Source of the DNA: Lasiodiplodia sp. COLG20
Taxonomy: Eukaryota > Ascomycota > Dothideomycetes > Botryosphaeriales > Botryosphaeriaceae
DNA: 64,000 nt
NCBI GenBank assembly: GCA_009801085.1
Contig: VNWV01000003.1
Coordinates: 124,001 to 188,000 of the forward strand
Reading direction: 5' to 3'
The position numbers were made by a program, and so were the translations under genes. This document shows positions 11,407 to 21,965 of the stretch, piece by piece. Below the pieces are notes generated by a model. The model was not told the DNA's origin, ran no database searches, and was given only the letters and a program-made list of their open reading frames with translations. Each line of letters opens with the position of its first letter. The stretch's first letter is position 1.

Positions 11407-13556
11407 ATGCCCCAGACACGATCAATTCGCATCGGAGGTACTGTGGTCCGCCCTTCAATTGCGTGCCTGTCGCTCACTCCAGGATAGGATGCTCCGGCTC
11501 GAGTGCCGACCGCCGCGATGCCATGCGCCTATTCGCAGCAAACCATCAGAACGACCCCGTGGACGTCATCATTGGTGACTGGATGTCGGAAGCTAATATG
11601 ACCACCAAAGGTTCCATCAAAACGGCGGGTGCGCGGCGGCCCTGAAACCTTTGAGTAAAATTCAACGACTAATACTCGTGCAGATTCCGGCAATGCCTAC
11701 GAGGCTAGCTTTCTCGAAGCACTCGAACCAGCCCTCCTAGACATTGCCAAACACAAGATCAAAGTCGCCGCCAATGCCGGTGCTGCTGACACCGAAAAGC
11801 TTTGCCAAGTAGTCATGAAGCTGGTAAAAAGCAAAGGGTTGGATTTGAATGTGGCCTGGATATCCGGCGATGAAGTCTTACCCGCAGTCCAGAAAGCCAT
11901 GGACGCAGGGCATTCCCGGTTTGAGAACATCTACACCGGCGAAGTCTTACGGGATTGGAAATTCAAGCCCATCTATGCCCAGGCGTACTTGGGAGGCCTC
12001 GGCATCGCGACAGCTTTCGCCGAGGGTGCAGGTGCGTTCCCCGGACCAGCCCACCATCATAATACTGACAGCAGCAGACATTGTCATCTGCGGAAGAGTA
12101 GCAGATGCATCTCCCATCATTGGCTCTGCGTGTTGGTGGCACAAATGGAAGCGGACCGACCTCGACCAGCTTGCCAACGCCTTCGTAGCTGGCCATCTGA
12201 TTGAGTGCTCTAATTACGTATGCGGCGGCAACTACACCGGCTTCAAGTCCCTCGAAGACAAAGGCTGGGACGACATCGGATACCCCATTGCAGAGATCTC
12301 TTCCGAAGGCGGGGTCGTCATCACCAAGAGCCAAGGGTCTGGCGGAGAAGTCTCCATCAACACGTGCTCCTCCCAACTGCTCTACGAAATCCAAGGTCCA
12401 TGGTATTTCAACTCCGACGTGACTGCCATCCTCGACTCCGTCTGGTTCGAGCAACTCTCGACCGATCGCGTGGCCGTGCATGGCGTCAAGTCCGCCCCGC
12501 CGCCTCCAACCACCAAAGTCGGGCTGACAGCGCACGGCGGCTACCAAGCTGAGTTCCACTGGTTCATGGTCGGGCTGGACATCGCGGCCAAGGCGCGCAT
12601 GATGGAGCGGCAGATCCGCAAGCTGCTCGGACCGGCGCGCATCCAGCGGCTCTCCAAGCTCACCTTCACCCTACACGGTACCGCGCCCGAGAATCCAACC
12701 AGTCAAGCCGCAGCGACGGTCGACATGCGCGTGCTGGCGCAGGCCCCCGTGGCCGAGGTGCTCGCGCCCAAGCACTTCGCCCGCCCCTGCATCGACCCCA
12801 TCATGCAGGGCTATCCCGGTGCCACGCCGCACCTCGACCTGCGCATGGCCTTCCCTCGACCAATCCATGAGTACTATGTCACATTGCTGCCGCAGGCGGA
12901 CATCCGGCACCGCGTGCACCTCCCCTGGCGTGGTGGAGAGATGCTGGACATCCCACCACCACCACAGACACGCGTTTGGGACAAAATCCAGCCCAGTCAG
13001 CCTACCACTACTACCATCGGCGGTGCCGTAGACCCTGCGACGGCATTTGGGAAGACGGTCCGCGGTCCGCTGGGCTGGCTTGTGCATGCGCGCAGCGGGG
13101 ACAAGGGCAGTGATTGCAACGTTGGGTTTTGGGTCCGACATCAAGACGAGTGGGACTGGTTGAGGGGATTGTTGAGTGTGGCAAAGATGGAGGAGTTGCT
13201 AGCGGATGAGTTCAAGGGAAAGCCGATCGTGAGTGCTCCCCACTTGCCCTCCTTTTCTCTGTCCTTTCCCCCCCGGTCTCTAGAACGTGGTAATTTGGGA
13301 CGGAGAAATTTAATGCTCCCCAACCCTTTTGTTTTTTAAAGGCACTTGCTAACCAATGGTAACCGTTATCTCTCCGATCTAGGGTCGCTTCGAATTGCCG
13401 AACATGCGCGCCGTTCACTTCCTGCTACATGAACATCTTGACCGCGGTGTAAGCTGTTCGGGAACTTACGACGTATTGGGGAAGAATGTGGCCGAGTTCT
13501 TGCGAGCCAGGCATGTAGATCTACCTGTGAGATTTTTGGAGCGAGGGATGTTGTGA
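11407..13556 (+). CDS. DUF1446 / AtuA-like protein
   Basis: Family named after AtuA of the bacterial acyclic-terpene utilisation cluster; its biochemical role in fungi is not settled. Model: join(11407..11437,11488..11628,11684..12031,12078..13228,13383..13556), 614 aa. Exon 1 encodes MPQTRSIRIGG, which joins in frame to CSGSSADRRDAM. Introns are 50, 55, 46 and 154 nt, and all junctions keep frame. The N-terminal domain shows the family pattern: RIGGCSGSSADR, then DVIIGDWMSE, then KVAANAGAADTEKL, then DIVICGRVADASP. The C-terminal AtuA domain begins near GWLVHARSGDKGSD (about residue 510) and ends with FELPNMRAVHFLLHEHL and the closing VLGKNVAEFLRARH segment. Bacterial AtuA sits beside acyl-CoA carboxylase genes; no carboxylase is near here. 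Family assignment is strong; substrate unknown. Confidence 0.9.
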
Positions 13557-13581
13557 TCTTTTCCTTCTTATCTCTCGTGAC

Positions 13582-13597
13582 TTTTTTTTTTTTTTTT
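13582..13597 (+). repeat. T16 homopolymer
   Basis: Sixteen T residues 25 bp downstream of the DUF1446 gene stop codon, within its 3' flank. Probably a polymerase-slippage tract; no other role is visible. Confidence 0.85.
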
Positions 13598-13798
13598 GCT
13601 TGTGAGGCGAACCGATACCATAGTTCTGATAATATAACGGCGTTTCCCGGTCATGCTGTCTGATCAACTTGCAAATAGTTTAGAAGTAGATGTAAACCAG
13701 TTGGGAAAAAAAAGTGTTCCCGTGGAAATGCGGCAAGGGCCCAACAGTTCGAAGCCTGGACTCCCACGGTACAAAAAAAGACCCCAGTCGCAGCGTCG

Positions 13799-13807
13799 TA
13801 TATAAAA
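13799..13807 (+). promoter_or_regulatory. TATA box of the small secreted protein gene
   Basis: TATATAAAA lies 85 bp upstream of the ATG at 13892. A strong TATA box at this spacing is typical of inducible fungal genes for small secreted proteins and is absent from most housekeeping genes in this window. Confidence 0.65.
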
Positions 13808-13891
13808 TTTTAAGTGTCTGCCGCACGAGGCTTCTTGCCCTACAATAACCATCAATCCAGCAGTGCAACCATCTCAAGAGCAACAGGCACA

Positions 13892-14438
13892 ATGAAGATC
13901 ACTTACCTTTCCTCCCTCTCTCTTCTCCTTGTTTCTCCTCTAATCGCCAGCGCCAGCCCGGTCCCGGAGCCAAAGAAAATCTACTGCCAAGGACTGTGCG
14001 CGACAAATCCGACGAAATGCTACAAGGTTGGATGCTTGGAGAATGGAAGCGTAAGTCCACGCCCTGCTCTTCTTCTTCGTTCCTCCAATTGTTTGCTTGC
14101 CTTGTCCCACTTTTCCGAAAGTGGAGTTGATGGTACCATGCTGATCGACGGCTGCTACAGTTTTTGAAGAACTTTGTCACCGTCCCTGACGATCCGGTAA
14201 GTTCCCTTGAAGAAATCTTTGTTTGCGAACAGCTCTTGGCTTACATCTAAATCAAGAAACCCGAGAGGTAGAATGGAGAAATGGATGTTGTTGTGGCTAT
14301 TCCTGGAATTCTGCCGGAGCGAAGTTGGTAGAGTGCATAGGAGGGGAACCGTCGCCGTGCTTTACTAGGGACTACACGGGGTGTCACCAGTACTCAATTT
14401 TTCACTCGTCGCGGAATGGCCGCAGTCATGGTTACTGA
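13892..14438 (+). CDS. Small secreted cysteine-rich protein, candidate effector or antimicrobial
   Basis: Best model: join(13892..14050,14161..14196,14268..14438), 121 aa. The first 22 residues form a clear signal peptide (MKITYLSSLSLLLVSPLIAS and a short polar end), followed by PVPEPKK, a likely processing or linker segment. The mature part holds ten cysteines: four in the first exon (YCQGLC, then KCYKVGC) and six in the last (a CCC triplet, then three singles). Intron 1 has GTAAGT and ends CTACAG. Intron 2 has GTAAGT and a TCTAAAT branch site; its acceptor is uncertain. Using the AG at 14255-14256 instead gives an early stop and a 69-residue protein lacking the C-terminal six cysteines. I prefer the AG at 14266-14267 because it opens the cysteine-rich frame and better fits branch-to-acceptor distance. 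No named family is recognised. Secretion is inferred; function unknown. Confidence 0.65.
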
Positions 14439-15538
14439 TGGGATATCTGGACTGCCGCGCCGACAATGGAGATCTCGGGTTCTGGACCAAAGCAGTTCGT
14501 ATCTTTGCCGTGACTGATCTTTCGCGTCAGAGACTAGTTTCGAAATTCATCTACCCATACCATTTTCTGGAGCATGCCAAGTCGAAATTATCGAGTTGCT
14601 GCGGCGATTTCGAGTCGTAGCCCAGCATTTTACTGGAACGCAATCCTGAAAGGGCGATCGTTCACACGTGATCAGTTCGCCGCCGCTTGTCCGGTGGTCG
14701 AGGCAAGAGCTCCAGCCGCCAACGATCCCAGTGCTATTCTTCGCGAAGAAGTGCGTCTGGACACGATCTGAAGAGCAGACAAAGTGTGCAGACAATCCGA
14801 ACGAGGCGTCTCATCTGCAACCCGCCTGTTTCACCGGCCCGAATGAGGTGATAGCCCACCCACTGCTCCGCCACCGGCCACTTCTTTCTAGAGTTGGCGC
14901 CGCAAGGAGCATCGGAGATCAGATCGGTTGCATCTAGGACGGCAGGGCGAAACAACTCACCACCGGCAGCCTTGGGTATCAGCATCGGCGAAGCAGGACA
15001 TCAGGGTGACGCCAAAGAGCGAATCGAGTGGACACAAGATAAGCAGATACGAAATGAAGGGTGATGAGGGCTTTATTTTCTTCTCCTCAGGTGAAAGAAG
15101 GCGGTCGTCGGGATGTCGGCTATCACGCTACCGGGCATGCGGCGTGGGAGCTGCAGGAGTCGGGTGGTGACGGGGATCTCAGCAGCCTCAGCATTTCGGC
15201 AGAGCCCGCCTGGCAGGAGCGCGGCGGGAGTGCGGTGTTTTTTAGTAGAGGGAGGCGTGGTGGAGTTTGGGTGAGACGGGCGGGAGGGTCCAGTCAGCCG
15301 ATTTCAGTGTTATCTCGAAAGATTATGCCGTGCCTGGGCTGAAGGGTCGCGAGAGGCGGACCTCTGGTGTCCTGTGCGGCGGGTTGGTGGTGCTATGTCA
15401 AATGCCAAAACGTCACCCTAGGGCTCGGCCTGCCCCACCACATTTAAGACCCCGCCGCGCGAGGCACAAAACATTGAGCTGCCCGTCCTCTTCTCCCTCA
15501 ACTCCCAACACCACTGCACCCTTCCCAGAGATACCCAG
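14439..15538. other. Upstream region of pgk1
   Basis: About 1.1 kb between the small secreted protein gene and the pgk1 leader. No supported gene. A TATA-like CATTTAAGAC at 15441-15450 is followed by a C/T-rich stretch at about 15480-15530, the usual arrangement in front of highly expressed glycolytic genes of filamentous fungi. Confidence 0.5.
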
Positions 15539-15712
15539 GTACGCTCATGCACTCGTCTTTGCCCATTGCCCTCTGCTGCCTGCCAATGCCTGCAACGTGA
15601 CGACGAGCTTTGCCGCGCTCTGCCGTCGTAGCTACCCCTCCATGGACGCCTCTCGCAGGGGCGTTACATTGCGCACGCACGCTTCTCCGGGCTCAGCTAA
15701 CACGCCATGCAG
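15539..15712 (+). other. Probable 5'-UTR intron of pgk1
   Basis: A 174-nt interval starts with GTACGC directly after CCCAG and ends CATGCAG, with a good branch site GCTAAC about 13 nt before the acceptor. It lies just downstream of the C/T-rich putative start region and 23 nt upstream of the pgk1 ATG. Removing it also removes several upstream ATGs. Leader introns are common in strongly expressed fungal genes. This is inferred from signals only. Confidence 0.6.
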
Positions 15713-15735
15713 ACCTACCCAGCACAAACTCCACC

Positions 15736-17093
15736 ATGTCGCTCTCCAGCAAGCTCTCCATCACCGACGTCGACCTCAAGGACAAGCGCGTCCTGATCCG
15801 CGTACGTATGCTGGCATGCAAGCAACGAATCGTCGCTAACCCGCCTCGCAGGTCGACTTCAACGTTCCCCTCGACTCGGAGAAGAAGATCACCAACAACC
15901 AGCGTATCGTCGGTGCTCTCCCCACCATCAAGTACGCTATCGATAATGGCGCCAAGGCCGTCGTTCTGATGTCCCACCTTGGCCGCCCCGACGGCAAGAG
16001 GAACGAGAAGTACAGCCTCAAGCCCGTTGTCGGCGAGCTCGAGAAGCTCCTCGGCAAGAGCGTCGTCTTCACTAGCGACTGCGTTGGCCCTGAGGCCGAG
16101 GAGGCCGTCAACAAGGCCACCGGCGGCCAGATTGTCCTCCTGGAGAACCTGCGCTTCCACGCCGAGGAGGAGGGCAGCTCTAAGGACGCTGACGGCAAGA
16201 AGGTCAAGGCCGACCCCGCCGCCGTTGAGGAGTTCCGCAAGGGCCTCACCAAGCTCGGCGATGTCTACATCAGTAAGGCTCCGACAAAGTAAATCTTGCG
16301 GGGCTGCGCAGCTAACGACGGTCTAGACGACGCCTTTGGCACTGCCCACCGTGCTCACAGCTCCATGGTCGGCTGCCAGCTCCCCCAGAAGGCTGCTGGT
16401 TTCCTCATGAAGAAGGAGCTCGAGTACTTCGCCAAGGCCCTCGAGAACCCCCAGCGCCCCTTTGTCGCTATCCTTGGTGGTGCTAAGGTCTCGGACAAGA
16501 TCCAGCTGATTGATAACTTGCTTGACAAGGTCAACACCATCGTCGTCTGTGGCGGCATGGCTTTCACCTTCAAGAAGACGATTGAGAACATGAAGATTGG
16601 CAACTCTCTCTTTGATGAGGCCGGCGCGAAGACCGTCCCTGCCCTTGTCGAGAAGGCCAAGAAGAACAACGTCAAGCTTGTCCTGCCTACCGACTTCATC
16701 ACCGCCGACAAGTTCGACAAGGACGCCAACACCGGCTACGCCACCGACGCCGAGGGTATCCCCGACGGCTGGATGGGTCTCGACTGCGGCGAGCAGTCCG
16801 TCAAGCTCTACAGCGAGGCCATTGACGAGGCCAAGACCATCCTCTGGAACGGCCCTGCTGGTGTCTTCGAGTTCGAGAAGTTTGCCAGTGGCACCAAGGC
16901 CACCTTGGACAAGGCCGTCGCCGCCGCCCAGTCTGGCAAGATTGTCATCATTGGTGGTGGTGACACTGCCACCGTCGCCGCCAAGTACGGCGTCGAGGAC
17001 AAGCTCAGCCACGTCTCGACCGGAGGTGGTGCTTCGCTGGAGCTTCTTGAGGGCAAGGCCCTGCCCGGTGTTGTTGCCCTGTCGAGTAAGTAA
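15736..17093 (+). CDS. pgk1: Phosphoglycerate kinase
   Basis: Glycolytic enzyme that transfers phosphate from 1,3-bisphosphoglycerate to ADP in the cytosol. Model: join(15736..15801,15852..16272,16327..17093), 417 aa, the standard length. Introns are 50 and 54 nt with GTACGT and GTAAGG donors. Family landmarks in order: RVDFNVPLD (exon 1-2 junction), substrate loop [17 protein letters not shown] rebuilt across the second junction, [10 protein letters not shown], the hinge-region [13 protein letters not shown], and the nucleotide-site [11 protein letters not shown] near the C-terminus, then [14 protein letters not shown]. Codon use is strongly biased to C-ending codons, as expected for high expression. 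The start [18 protein letters not shown] is the family N-terminus. It converges with sem1 downstream. Confidence 0.98.
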
Positions 17094-17530
17094 ATGGAAC
17101 TTTTGTAATGAACGTTTGTGCCGGTTGAGTCGGCTCTGATTCTGGATGGCATAAAATAAAGGGAGCACGCCCAGGCTTTGAGGGACGGGGAAAATGAGTT
17201 TCTTTAATGTAAATGATGACAATAAGATATCTTCGCACTTTGATAAGCACCAAACTGTGATGATTGCTGCGTGGTGACTGAAGTCATTTCCCTAATTTCT
17301 TTCGCGACGGAGGCGGCATGGCTAATTTGCAATCAAGACCATCAAGGGTCTGTTGTCCATTATAGAAGTCGGACATGCCACGGGCATGCCTGATATCGTT
17401 CTCCCGACTCAACGCCATGCATAGTCCCATGTCGAACGCTTGTAATCTTTCATTACGCGATGATCCCTTTGCTCGTCGTTTTGACTGTTGTTCATTCCAC
17501 CCCGTCTTCCTTTGCTTTTGGCTGTCCCCA
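17094..17530. other. Convergent 3' flanks of pgk1 and sem1
   Basis: 437 bp between two convergent genes. An AATAAA signal overlaps 17155-17160 (CATAAAATAAAG), a likely pgk1 polyadenylation element. No gene is supported. Confidence 0.55.
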
Positions 17531-18053
17531 TCAACCGCGCTTCGCCTCGACCTTCTTCAGCTCCTCCTTCAGCTGCGCAGAGAAGTCCTCGCTCGTGTCA
17601 TCGTCGTCCCAGCTCTCCTCCCACAGATGCGTGTTTGCGGTGGGCAACTCGGTATCTTCTTGTTCCCAGTCTATTGATTCCCCAGAGAGTTAGCTTTCGA
17701 TCTGTGGCTTTTGTATGATGCTATACGGAACTCATGGCTTACGCCATACGTGTGGTATATCGGGGCAGGAAGCACAAGCAGCAGCACGCTCGTGGTGTCT
17801 TTGGCGCTTGTGATCCACATCAAGAGGATGGGAGCAAGGATGAGTGGCTTATAAATAAGCGGCAGCGGTTTGGCTACCGTTCCTTGCTAGGTAGCTTCAC
17901 TCTCGACTCACCTTCGACAGGGAAGTCTTCGAACTCGTCGTCCTCTTCCAGCGCGGCGGCGGGCTTCTGCTGGTCCTTGTTGTCGGCGCCGTTGTCGGTA
18001 TCGCTGACGATAGCCTTCTTGGTGTTCATGTCGCCTTGCGCTGCTGCGGACAT
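17531..18053 (-). CDS. sem1: 26S proteasome lid subunit Sem1/Dss1
   Basis: Small acidic protein of the proteasome lid that also serves TREX-2 mRNA export and BRCA2-type recombination complexes. Model: complement(join(17531..17670,17912..18053)), 93 aa. The 241-nt intron has donor GTGAGT and acceptor AATAG and is phase 1. Two acidic-aromatic binding segments identify the family: LEEDDEFEDFPVEDW across the exon junction and HLWEESWDDDDTSEDF in exon 2, followed by the C-terminal helix QLKEELKKVEAKRG. The N-terminal 35 residues are a poorly conserved extension. The start is the ATG at 18053 (MSAAAQGDMNTKK); the frame is open upstream but not conserved. It is divergent from iml2. Confidence 0.94.
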
Positions 18054-18720
18054 GGTGGGTGGTTGCGGGATGAGGTGGTTCCGGTGGGGTTGTGGGTGGC
18101 GGATTGCTCGCACGGGTCGGGGTGAGTGGCTGTCTTGGTGTCGAGGCGGCGGACGGGTAAAGACAGCGGGGAGGTGTTGCAGCGGTGATGGATGGATGGA
18201 TTGGTCGAGATCACAGCTGCGGCGAGCTGTCGGCCAGAGCAGCACCGGCGCCAAGACCCATCGCCCGAAGGCGGGCAGTTGGGGTCAGTGCGCGACAGCG
18301 ATGTCATCGATGGAATGCTTGCCCTGTTGCGCGCCGCATTGCTACCGACCGTGACTGGTGCGGCTTATTACTGTCCGCCGTACCGTTTTATTTTATGCTG
18401 CTGCAAGGCTGAGGCAGCAGCCTTACCGACTCTTAAAGCCGCTCTGTCCCGCTCCGCCTTTCGCTTTCCTAGCCCCCGTCCAATGCCGTTGACTGTCCCT
18501 CTTCCTCCATCCCTCTCCCCCACCTCGCCTTCTGCTTCTTACTCCCCATTCATGCCGCCCGCTTGGCCCGTCTTCGTTACCCTGACCTCGACTGCCACTC
18601 CGCTGATCGCTCTACTTCCTTCTTGAGCAAGCTTCCGCGTTGCGCCAGAGATCCGAATAACGAAATCGAAACACTACGCTCTTGCTCCGCGGCCGAATCA
18701 CAGCCGCCGCTACCACAATC
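18054..18720. other. Divergent promoter region of sem1 and iml2
   Basis: 667 bp separating two divergent housekeeping genes. C/T-rich stretches precede the iml2 start codon (about 18430-18640). No TATA box is clear and no other gene is supported. Confidence 0.5.
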
Positions 18721-21445
18721 ATGCCTCTAGGCAGCTGGCTCGGCTCGAAAGCGAAGCTTCATGGCTCGACCCAGTCGCTAAATGCGCTGGAAGAGCCACA
18801 GCAGCGTACTGCAACAACTGCCATTGTTCTTTTCTCATGTAACGCATGCTGACGCGCTCGCGACTCTGTTGTAGTGGAAGCTGCTATGCGCGGTATGTGA
18901 GACAAGAACACAACTGCCCTTCCTCCGAGTGTCCGACGAGCCTTATCCGGCAGATTCCGAGCAAAGCGCTGATTTTCTACGTTCTCGGGAATATAGCTGT
19001 CTCTCACATTATGAACGATGACGTCGATACCGCAGAGAAGCTTCTTGGCGACGGCGCGTCGCCCTTTCACAAGGTACCACACACATGCATGCTCCGACCC
19101 GGCCTGCACGAGTTCCCTTCGGGGTAGAATGAGCAAGATGCCGGAATCCGCGGTTGGACATTGCGCTTATCGTTTCTTTCTGCGCTGTGCGGATTTAGCT
19201 AGGGAAAGGAGTCGTCACGTTCATGAGGGCAACCCTGGGCTTCGAGCAGGAAGTCATGAAAGAAGGTATCCTCTGATTCCCTCCGCCCCCTCCCTATCTT
19301 TCCGGGGAGGGGAGCTGAGATTTGGAGAACGGGACAATTTCACTGACAGGGTGGGCCGGTTTTCTGGCCTTTCTCTGAACGATTGTAGCTGCCGAAACGC
19401 TCAAAGATGCAGAAAACAGCGCTTCGGAACACCTGCGCAAGGCCCAGCGCCACGCGCCTCGATCGTCCATCTACCCCGCCGGTTCGGAATTCGCAAGCTG
19501 CATCGCGCAGGCGCAGCTGATGGGCGCCATCGTGGGCGTACTGAACGAGAGCTTGACAGAGAGCATAAAGGGCTTCTACAACATGCGGAAGGCGTTTGTG
19601 GCGTTGGACGCCATCATGGAGGCCGAGAAGGCGAATATGGGCAAGAGCAGTGTGCCGGGGAGCTCACGGGTGTCGTTGGGATCGCAGTCGGAGAAGTCGG
19701 CAGCGGTTGCCAAGGCGGTTGAGGCTGGAGTTGTGGCGCCGCAGGGAGCTGCTGGGTCTCGGACTGCTTCGGCGACGGCAAGCAGCAGCAAGTTGCAAGT
19801 GGAGGGGCAGAACAGCGGGGAGGGAAGCACGCCGCTCTCGGAGACTGAAGAGTTCTTCGACGCTGACGAGCAGCATGAGGGGGTGCCCACGCCTCCGGTC
19901 TATGTGGGTCATCTTGAGGTTAATGAAAAGAAGTTGGATGCTCCTCCATCGTACGAAGCTGCAACGGCATCCTCCACGGCTGCCGCGGAAACGATACCAG
20001 ATGTCGCCGAGCTCTCGGACGACGTCAAGTCCTTACGTCTCGCTACCGACCACCCGTCGACTGACCCCTCCCTCTTCGGTGGTGACCCAACCGACATCTT
20101 CATCCACTCGGGCACCAACATGTGCTTCGGCGTTCTTATGCTAGTCATCTCCATGATCCCGCCCGCCTTCGCCATGCTGCTCAAGATCGTCGGCTTCAAG
20201 GGCGACCGCGACCGCGGGCTCGCCATGCTCTGGCAAGCGACCAAGTTCGACAACGTCTACGGCGGGCTCGCGGGGCTGATAATTCTGTCGTACTACAACG
20301 GCATGCTCGGCTTCTGCGACATCGTCCCCGGCCCGGGCCAGCAAGGCGCGTATCCGCGCGAGCGGTGCGCGGCCCTCCTAGCAGAGATGCGGCAGCGGTA
20401 TCCGTCGAGCCACTTGTGGCTGCTAGAGGAAGCCCGGATGCTGGCGAGCGCGCGTCAGCTCGAAGAGGCGCTGGCGCTGATGGATGGTGCCGGCAAGTCG
20501 CAGCTCAAGCAGGTCGAGGCGTTGCACTGGTTCGAGCGGTCGCTGGACTTGATGTACGCGCACCGCCTACGTGAGTGCGCGTCCGCGTTCCAGAGGTGCG
20601 TCTCGCTGAACAACTGGAGCCATGGATTGTACTACTACATCGCTGCGTGCGCACACGTCGAGTTGTACCGCGAAGCGCTCGCCAAGGGCGAAATGGCAGG
20701 TGCAGCGGAGAGCAAGAAGGAGGCAGAGCGCCTGCTGAAGCTCGTTCCCAAGCATACAGGCAAGAAGCGCTTCATGGCCCGCCAGCTCCCATTCGATACT
20801 TTTGTCAACCGCAAGCTTGCCAAGTGGGAGGCGCGCCAAGCCGAACTCGGCGCCTCTTCCGTCGTCGACGCCATTGGAGTCGCGCCCGTTGAAGAGGTTA
20901 TTTACTTCTGGAACGGATACAAGCGTATGCGACCTAACCATCTTGAGCTCTCGCTCGCAGCGCTGGACCGGACCGCAGAAGAAGGAGAAGAGCCGCTAGA
21001 TGAACGCTGTATCCGTTCCCTGCTACGCGCCACGGCGCTGAGGAATTTGGGCCGAGTGGCTGAGGCCAAGGAGGTGCTGTTAACGCAGGTACTGTGCGTT
21101 GATGCCGTGCAGCTTAGGGGCGGGAATAAAGATAATTGGACGTTGCCTGCGGCGTGCTATGAGATGGGCGCGTGTCTGTGGGAGGAGGTCAGGAGGGAGG
21201 AGCAGGAGAAGGGGGAGCATGGGCTCGGGAAAGAGTGGGAGGAGAGATTGAGGGAATGTGGAAGCTGGATCGAGAAGGTGGCGAAATGGGGCGAGGCGTA
21301 CGATTTGGATGCACGGTGAGTTTACTTGTTTATTTGTTTTTTCAACTTGCGAGAGTGATGGAGGCTAAGTGGACGCAGAATTGGAATGAAGGTCACGACG
21401 GCGAAGGATACGCTGAAGCGGAGGGGTGTTGATACGGTCTCTTAA
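18721..21445 (+). CDS. iml2: Iml2 / TTC39-family protein
   Basis: Related to yeast Iml2, linked to lipid-droplet-assisted clearance of inclusion bodies and found at the outer mitochondrial membrane, and to animal TTC39. Model: join(18721..18805,18875..18892,18997..19073,19199..19265,19389..21315,21379..21445), 746 aa. Introns are 69, 104, 125, 123 and 63 nt; exon 2 is only 18 nt. The family pattern is rebuilt across junctions: HIMNDDVDTAEKLL, GASPFHKLGKGVVTFMRAT, LGFEQEVMKEAAETL, then SIYPAGSEFA and VGVLNESLTESIKGFYNMRK. A Ser/Ala-rich linker (about 215-270) is followed by a hydrophobic segment (MCFGVLMLVISMIPPAFAML) and helical TPR-like repeats. Without the last intron the frame stops at ...YDLDAR; the spliced end, LDARIGMKVTTAKDTLKRRG, matches the family better. 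Confidence 0.93.
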
Positions 21446-21965
21446 ATCGGATCTGGTGAGAAGAGTATAAGGTTCGGAAGGCAGAGGTGGCATTATAGAC
21501 GGACTGCGTTGCAGAATAGATAGGTAAGGCTATATGGCTGATATGAATTGAATGGTCTAGAGAGCAGGCATTTCGTCGTATTGTCTGATCGTTATTTATG
21601 TAGATCCCTTCTGTCATAAGCTGTCCGGTAGGTCACGTTCTACGACTACGACTCAGGTTTGCGGCGATGCTCTACTAGGAGCACTGGCCCGACCTCGGAT
21701 GCGAGTGAGGCACAGCAAGGCAGAATTCCAGATGAGAGTTGATCCAATCAACTAACGATTTATCACTTGTGAGACAGGTTTCGGCCCCCATATTCATGTT
21801 GGGCGGTACAGCTAAGCGCTGCGGCGGGACAGACTCCACCTTAGCCTCGTGAAGCGGAGGGTTTATAATCCCACGGTACGTTGCACAACTCCGGCACACC
21901 TCTCTCCCCGAAGAGCTCAAAATTCCATACCACGAGAGGGGTTTCGGCATATTCCCCAGAGAGCC
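21446..21965. other. Intergenic region before the zinc-finger-like gene
   Basis: 520 bp with no supported gene. It carries the iml2 3' flank and, presumably, the promoter of the small plus-strand gene at 21966. Confidence 0.5.

Noticed and set aside
16323..17222. 299-codon minus-strand frame
   Set aside because: Exact antisense of pgk1 exon 3; typical mirror frame of a highly biased gene.
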